Below, piece by piece: positions 5,975-8,607 of a stretch of 8,607 nucleotides of DNA. The translations under genes were made by a program, and so were the position numbers. The stretch comes from Gammaproteobacteria bacterium (GTDB lineage Bacteria > Pseudomonadota > Gammaproteobacteria > UBA9214): contig DAOVVG010000088.1 in NCBI GenBank assembly GCA_030632175.1, forward strand, positions 1 through 8,607, written 5' to 3'. Positions within the stretch are counted from its first letter, which is position 1; every line of letters starts with the position of its first letter. Under the pieces are notes generated by a model that ran no database searches, was not told the DNA's origin, and was given only the letters and a program-made list of their open reading frames with translations.

Positions 5975-6280
5975 ATGGCAAAGAATTCCATGATTGCCCG
6001 TGAAAACAAACGTACCCGTACGGTCAAGCGGTTTGCTGCAAGACGTGCAGAACTGAAGGCGATTATCAAGAGCACTACCAGCTCATATGATGAACGCTAC
6101 CAGGCGCAACTGAAGTTGCAGGAGCAGCCACGTGATGCGAGCTCGGTGCGAGGCCGCAACCGTTGCCGTGTTACCGGTCGACCACACGGTTATTACAGAA
6201 AATTTGGACTTTCCAGAAACAAGCTTCGTGAAGCCGCCATGCGTGGCGATATTCCCGGGCTGGTTAAGGCAAGCTGGTAA
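5975..6280 (+). CDS. rpsN: 30S ribosomal protein S14, zinc-free (C-) form
   Basis: S14 is a late-binding head protein next to S3, S10 and S19. The 101 residues equal the long bacterial form. It shows an N-terminal basic region (MIAREN, 6-11) and the C-terminal signature NRCRVTGRPHGYYRKFGLSR (62-81), then LREAAMRGDIPGLVKASW (84-101). Only one cysteine (Cys64) is present, so the CxxC...CxxC zinc ribbon of the short C+ paralogue is absent; this is the zinc-independent type. GAGGT (5964-5968) overlaps the rplE stop and TAGGA follows it, giving a strong SD nine bases downstream of rplE. Confidence 0.98.
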   Translation: MAKNSMIARENKRTRTVKRFAARRAELKAIIKSTTSSYDERYQAQLKLQEQPRDASSVRGRNRCRVTGRPHGYYRKFGLSRNKLREAAMRGDIPGLVKASW

Positions 6281-6286
6281 CTAATT

Positions 6287-6679
6287 ATGATGACTGATCC
6301 AATAGCTGATCTTCTGACCCGTATTCGTAACGGGCAGTCTGCCAACAAGGTGGAGGTTTCCATGCCTTCGTCCGTGCTGAAGTGTGCCATTTCGAAAGTC
6401 TTGAAAGATGAAGGCTATATCAACGATTTTTCCACCGCTGATGAAGATGGCAAGCCGGTACTGACGGTTACCCTGAAATATTACGATGGCAGGCCGGTGA
6501 TCGAAATGATCAAGCGTTCCAGCCGTCCGGGTTTGCGCCTGTACAAGGGCAAGAATGATTTGCCCAGCATCCAGAGTGGACTAGGTGTCGCCATTATTTC
6601 GACTTCCAAGGGTGTGATGAGTGACCGTCAGGCACGCGCAGCCGGTGAAGGTGGCGAAGTTCTTTGTGTTGTGAGTTAA
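6287..6679 (+). CDS. rpsH: 30S ribosomal protein S8
   Basis: S8 is a primary 16S rRNA binder (helix 21) in the platform region and, in E. coli, the translational repressor of the spc operon. The 130 residues (130 in E. coli) include DPIADLLTRIRNGQ (4-17), SRPGLRLYKGKNDLP (79-93) and the family signature GLGVAIISTSKGVMSDRQAR (98-117). Two tandem ATG codons (6287 and 6290) could serve as start; the first gives MMTDPIAD and the choice changes one residue. No SD resembling AGGAG is visible in the six-base spacer or the rpsN end, so initiation probably depends on coupling to rpsN. Confidence 0.97.
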   Translation: MMTDPIADLLTRIRNGQSANKVEVSMPSSVLKCAISKVLKDEGYINDFSTADEDGKPVLTVTLKYYDGRPVIEMIKRSSRPGLRLYKGKNDLPSIQSGLGVAIISTSKGVMSDRQARAAGEGGEVLCVVS

Positions 6680-6691
6680 GCGGATACTGTT

Positions 6692-7225
6692 ATGTCTAGA
6701 GTTGCAAAAACACCGGTACCAGTGCCTGCTGCCGTAGAAATTACTGAAAACGGGCAACTGCTGAGCGTCAAGGGTCCCAAGGGAACGCTGGAGCATCAGA
6801 TTCATGCGCTTGTTGAAGTGGCGCACGCAGACGGTGAGCTGAATTTCAAGCCACGTGATGACTCCAGGGCTGCTAATGCACTGGCGGGTACAACACGCTC
6901 CGTGGTCAACAACCTTGTTGTTGGTGTCTCAGACGGGTTTGAGAAGAAGCTGGAACTTGTTGGCGTTGGTTATCGTGCGCAGGCCAAGGGCAAGGTACTT
7001 ACCCTGTCACTGGGTTTCTCCCATCCGGTCGATTATGAACTTCCGGAAGGGGTGACGGTAGCAACACCCAGCCAGACAGAAATTGTTATTAATGGCAGCG
7101 ACAAGCAGAAAGTCGGTCAGGTGGCTGCTGAAATCCGTGCATTTCGTCCCCCTGAACCATACAAGGGCAAGGGTGTACGCTACGCGGGCGAAGAAATTGT
7201 CCGTAAAGAAGCCAAGAAGAAATAG
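6692..7225 (+). CDS. rplF: 50S ribosomal protein L6
   Basis: L6 lies near the sarcin-ricin loop and the base of the L7/L12 stalk, in the region contacted by translation factors. The 177 residues equal the E. coli length. The protein is two repeated alpha/beta domains: the first covers about 1-80 (MSRVAKTPV start, VKGPKG at 26-31), the second about 81-177 with KKLELVGVGYRAQAKG (85-100), LSLGFSHPV (105-113) and the signature PEPYKGKGVRYAGE (154-167). A lysine-rich tail ends the protein. The sequence AAGCGGA (6678-6684) is a fair SD seven bases before the ATG and partly overlaps the rpsH stop. Confidence 0.98.
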   Translation: MSRVAKTPVPVPAAVEITENGQLLSVKGPKGTLEHQIHALVEVAHADGELNFKPRDDSRAANALAGTTRSVVNNLVVGVSDGFEKKLELVGVGYRAQAKGKVLTLSLGFSHPVDYELPEGVTVATPSQTEIVINGSDKQKVGQVAAEIRAFRPPEPYKGKGVRYAGEEIVRKEAKKK

Positions 7226-7237
7226 GCAACGATTATT

Positions 7238-7591
7238 ATGAACAAGAAACAGACACGTATACGCCGGGCACGTCGCACCAGGGCTCATATCCGGGATATT
7301 GGTGCCATCCGCCTGTGCATACACAAAACACCGCGTCATATCTATGCGCAGGTTATCTCGCCGGAAGGCAATACTGTACTCGCCAGCGCATCAACACTCG
7401 ACAAGGATGTGCGCAAGGATGTTGACAAGACCGGTGGCGCTGCGGCAGCAACGGTTGTTGGCAAGGTGGTGGCAGAACGAGCCAGGACAGCTGGTATTAC
7501 ACGCGTGGCATTCGACCGTTCCGGTTTTAAATATCATGGCCGCGTGAAAGCGCTGGCTGAGGCCGCTCGTGAGTGCGGTCTCGAATTCTGA
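7238..7591 (+). CDS. rplR: 50S ribosomal protein L18
   Basis: L18 binds 5S rRNA and, with L5, attaches it to the 50S central protuberance. The 117 residues match the E. coli length. The arginine-rich N-terminus (KKQTRIRRARRTRAHIRD, 3-20) is the 5S-binding extension; the globular part includes RLCIHKTPRHIYAQVI (25-40) and the C-terminal VAFDRSGFKYHGRVKALAEA (90-109). The SD is weak: only ATAGG at the rplF stop, about ten bases before the ATG. The spacer from rplF is 12 nt. Confidence 0.97.
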   Translation: MNKKQTRIRRARRTRAHIRDIGAIRLCIHKTPRHIYAQVISPEGNTVLASASTLDKDVRKDVDKTGGAAAATVVGKVVAERARTAGITRVAFDRSGFKYHGRVKALAEAARECGLEF

Positions 7592-7592
7592 C

Positions 7593-7597
7593 AAGGG
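7593..7597 (+). promoter_or_regulatory. Shine-Dalgarno sequence fixing the rpsE start at 7605
   Basis: AAGGG lies seven bases before ATG 7605. The rpsE frame is open further upstream to a GTG at 7569, but that would add twelve residues (MSAVSNSDKGSV) that are not part of the S5 family and that overlap the rplR end without a suitable SD. Confidence 0.65.
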
Positions 7598-7604
7598 TTC
7601 AGTT

Positions 7605-8111
7605 ATGGCAAGAGTAGATACACAAGCGCAGGGTGATGGACTGCTGGAAAAACTGGTCACGGTCAACCGTGTCGCCAAGGTTGTAAAGGGTGGCCGCCAG
7701 TTTGGTTTTACGGCACTGACGGTCGTCGGCGATGGTGAAGGTCGCGTTGGCTATGGTTACGGCAAGGCACGCGAAGTCCCGGTTGCAATCCAGAAAGCGA
7801 TGGAATCGGCACGCAAGAACATGATCACCGTGAATCTGAAAGGTGGCACACTACAGTACGCACTGAATGCGCGTCATGGTGCAGCCAAGGTATTTATGAA
7901 GCCGGCCTCTGAAGGTACCGGTATTATTGCCGGCGGTGCCATGCGCGCTGTATTCGAGGTTGTCGGTGTGCATGATGTGCTTGCCAAGTGTATCGGTTCC
8001 AATAACCCGATCAACGTACTGCGTGCCACGATTCGCGGACTCGAGGATATGCGTTCGCCTGAAGACATGGCGAGCAAGCGTGGCAAGACGGTCCAGGAAA
8101 TCATGGAGTAA
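7605..8111 (+). CDS. rpsE: 30S ribosomal protein S5
   Basis: S5 lines the mRNA entry channel with S3 and S4 and affects decoding accuracy; changes in its N-terminal loop give spectinomycin resistance. The 168 residues (167 in E. coli) contain the double-stranded-RNA-binding-like N-terminal domain with LVTVNRVAKVVKGGRQFGF (17-35), TALTVVGDGEGRVGYGYGKA (36-55) and the C-terminal domain with PASEGTGIIAGGAMRAV (100-116), VLAKCIGSNNPINVLRAT (125-142) and the KRGKTVQEI tail. The spectinomycin loop region shows no deletion. The segment LQYALNARHG (83-92) differs from the LQHPVKG form in E. coli; this is probably lineage variation. It is followed by rpmD after three bases. Confidence 0.98.
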   Translation: MARVDTQAQGDGLLEKLVTVNRVAKVVKGGRQFGFTALTVVGDGEGRVGYGYGKAREVPVAIQKAMESARKNMITVNLKGGTLQYALNARHGAAKVFMKPASEGTGIIAGGAMRAVFEVVGVHDVLAKCIGSNNPINVLRATIRGLEDMRSPEDMASKRGKTVQEIME

Positions 8112-8114
8112 GTC

Positions 8115-8300
8115 ATGGCTGCTGCAAAGAAAATAACGGTTTCACAGACAAAGAGCGCCAACGGTCGCCTGAAAAGCCACAAGGCCACATTGATTGGTCT
8201 TGGGTTGCGTCGTATCCGACATTCCGTTGAGCTGGATGATACGCCGGAAATACGCGGCATGATTAACAAGATCTCTTACATGGTAAGGGTCGAGGAATAG
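8115..8300 (+). CDS. rpmD: 50S ribosomal protein L30
   Basis: L30 is a small 50S protein found in many but not all bacteria, lying next to 23S rRNA domain II. The 61 residues (59 in E. coli) show KITVSQTKSANGRLKSHKAT (6-25), LIGLGLRRIRHSVEL (26-40) and the conserved DTPEIRGMINKISYMV (42-57). GGAG (8105-8108), six bases before the ATG, overlaps the end of rpsE. Its own last codons supply GAGGAA, the rplO SD. The presence of rpmD between rpsE and rplO is the typical gammaproteobacterial arrangement. Confidence 0.97.
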   Translation: MAAAKKITVSQTKSANGRLKSHKATLIGLGLRRIRHSVELDDTPEIRGMINKISYMVRVEE

Positions 8301-8303
8301 ACA

Positions 8304-8607
8304 ATGCGCCTGAATACGTTAAAGCCGGCTGCGGGTAGCAAGAAAGACAGCAAGCGAGTGGGTCGTGGCATAGGTTCCGGTCTTGGAAAGACCTGTGGCC
8401 GTGGCCACAAGGGACAGAAATCGCGCTCTGGCGGGTTTCACAAGATTGGTTTTGAAGGCGGCCAGATGCCGCTGCAACGTCGTTTGCCGAAGCGAGGCTT
8501 CGCCTCGCGCACGGCAAGATACAACGCCGAGATTCGCCTGTATCACATCGCGGCGATGAACAGCGATGTGATCGACATGGAAACGCTGAAATCAGCCGGC
8601 CTCATCA
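8304..8607 (+). CDS. rplO: 50S ribosomal protein L15, 3'-truncated by window end
   Basis: L15 is a late-assembly 50S protein with a long basic extension that penetrates 23S rRNA. The first 101 residues are present, of about 144 in E. coli. They include MRLNTLKPAAGSKK (1-14), RVGRGIGSGLGKTCGRGHKG (18-37), QKSRSGGFHKIGFEGGQMPL (38-57) and RRLPKRGFASR (59-69). The missing part is the C-terminal globular domain; nothing suggests a real truncation. GAGGAA (8292-8297) lies six bases before the ATG. Two strong inverted repeats (8488-8508 and 8542-8572) lie within the coding sequence. secY is expected next. Confidence 0.97.
   Translation, partial: MRLNTLKPAAGSKKDSKRVGRGIGSGLGKTCGRGHKGQKSRSGGFHKIGFEGGQMPLQRRLPKRGFASRTARYNAEIRLYHIAAMNSDVIDMETLKSAGLI
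8488..8508 (+). repeat. Overlapping alternative inverted repeats within rplO
   Basis: GCGAGGC (8492-8498) pairs perfectly with GCCTCGC (8502-8508) around TTC. A second arrangement, CGAAGC (8488-8493) with GCTTCG (8497-8502) around GAG, uses the same bases, so only one can form at a time. The codons read through as K-R-G-F-A-S-R, which fits the L15 family, so protein constraint may explain it. Confidence 0.3.
8542..8572 (+). repeat. Ten-pair inverted repeat within rplO
   Basis: ATCACATCGC (8542-8551) is perfectly complementary to GCGATGTGAT (8563-8572), with an 11-base loop. Past a two-base bulge, TGT (8539-8541) can also pair with ACA (8575-8577). It lies in codons for Y-H-I-A-A-M-N-S-D-V-I, a variable part of L15. 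No T-run follows, so it is not an intrinsic terminator. Confidence 0.35.

Noticed and set aside
7569..7604. Upstream extension of rpsE from a GTG codon
   Set aside because: It would add twelve residues absent from S5 proteins; ATG 7605 has AAGGG at proper spacing and the family N-terminus.
1..8607. CRISPR arrays, tRNA or rRNA genes, insertion sequences, toxin or defence genes
   Set aside because: The window is filled by ribosomal-protein genes with spacers of at most 50 nt; nothing of these kinds is present.

Overview
This window is a continuous stretch of the bacterial S10 and spc ribosomal-protein operons, all on the + strand. It holds nineteen complete genes and one truncated gene in the order rplC-rplD-rplW-rplB-rpsS-rplV-rpsC-rplP-rpmC-rpsQ | rplN-rplX-rplE-rpsN-rpsH-rplF-rplR-rpsE-rpmD-rplO. 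Every product was recognised from family signatures and by length and end-to-end comparison with remembered Escherichia coli proteins. The order is the canonical proteobacterial one, with no inserted, missing or broken gene.

The host is probably a non-enterobacterial gammaproteobacterium. L3, L4, L16, L6, L18, S5 and S14 align almost end to end with gammaproteobacterial versions. S14 is the long zinc-free form. L3 carries GQCQTPG, which I remember from Pseudomonas-like lineages, where E. coli has GQNQTPG. Base composition is moderately GC-rich and looks even throughout, with no sign of recent transfer. I cannot name the order or genus.

Layout. Positions 1-22 are the end of the rpsJ-rplC spacer. 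Positions 23-4662 are the S10 operon from L3 to S17. A 50-nt spacer (4663-4712) marks the classical S10/spc boundary and carries promoter-like hexamers and a small hairpin. Positions 4713-8607 are the spc operon from L14 to the first 101 codons of L15, cut by the window edge; rplO is normally followed by secY. Spacers are 3 to 50 nt and four gene pairs overlap by 1 or 4 nt. Most starts have a Shine-Dalgarno (SD) sequence; rpmC, rplE, rpsH and rplR have weak ones and probably depend on coupling to the gene upstream. No stretch over 50 nt lacks a gene.

Together the products build much of both ribosomal subunits: L3, L4, L2, L22 and L16 around the peptidyl-transferase centre and exit tunnel, L23, L29 and L24 at the tunnel exit, L5 and L18 in the central protuberance with 5S rRNA, and S3, S5, S8, S14, S17 and S19 in the 30S head and body.

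I found no novel system. The items worth a second look are small: a 6-codon ORF that exactly tiles the rplB-rpsS gap, an rplE start without the E. coli-type S8 target sequence but just downstream of a strong hairpin, promoter-like sequence over the rplN start, and two strong inverted repeats within rplO.
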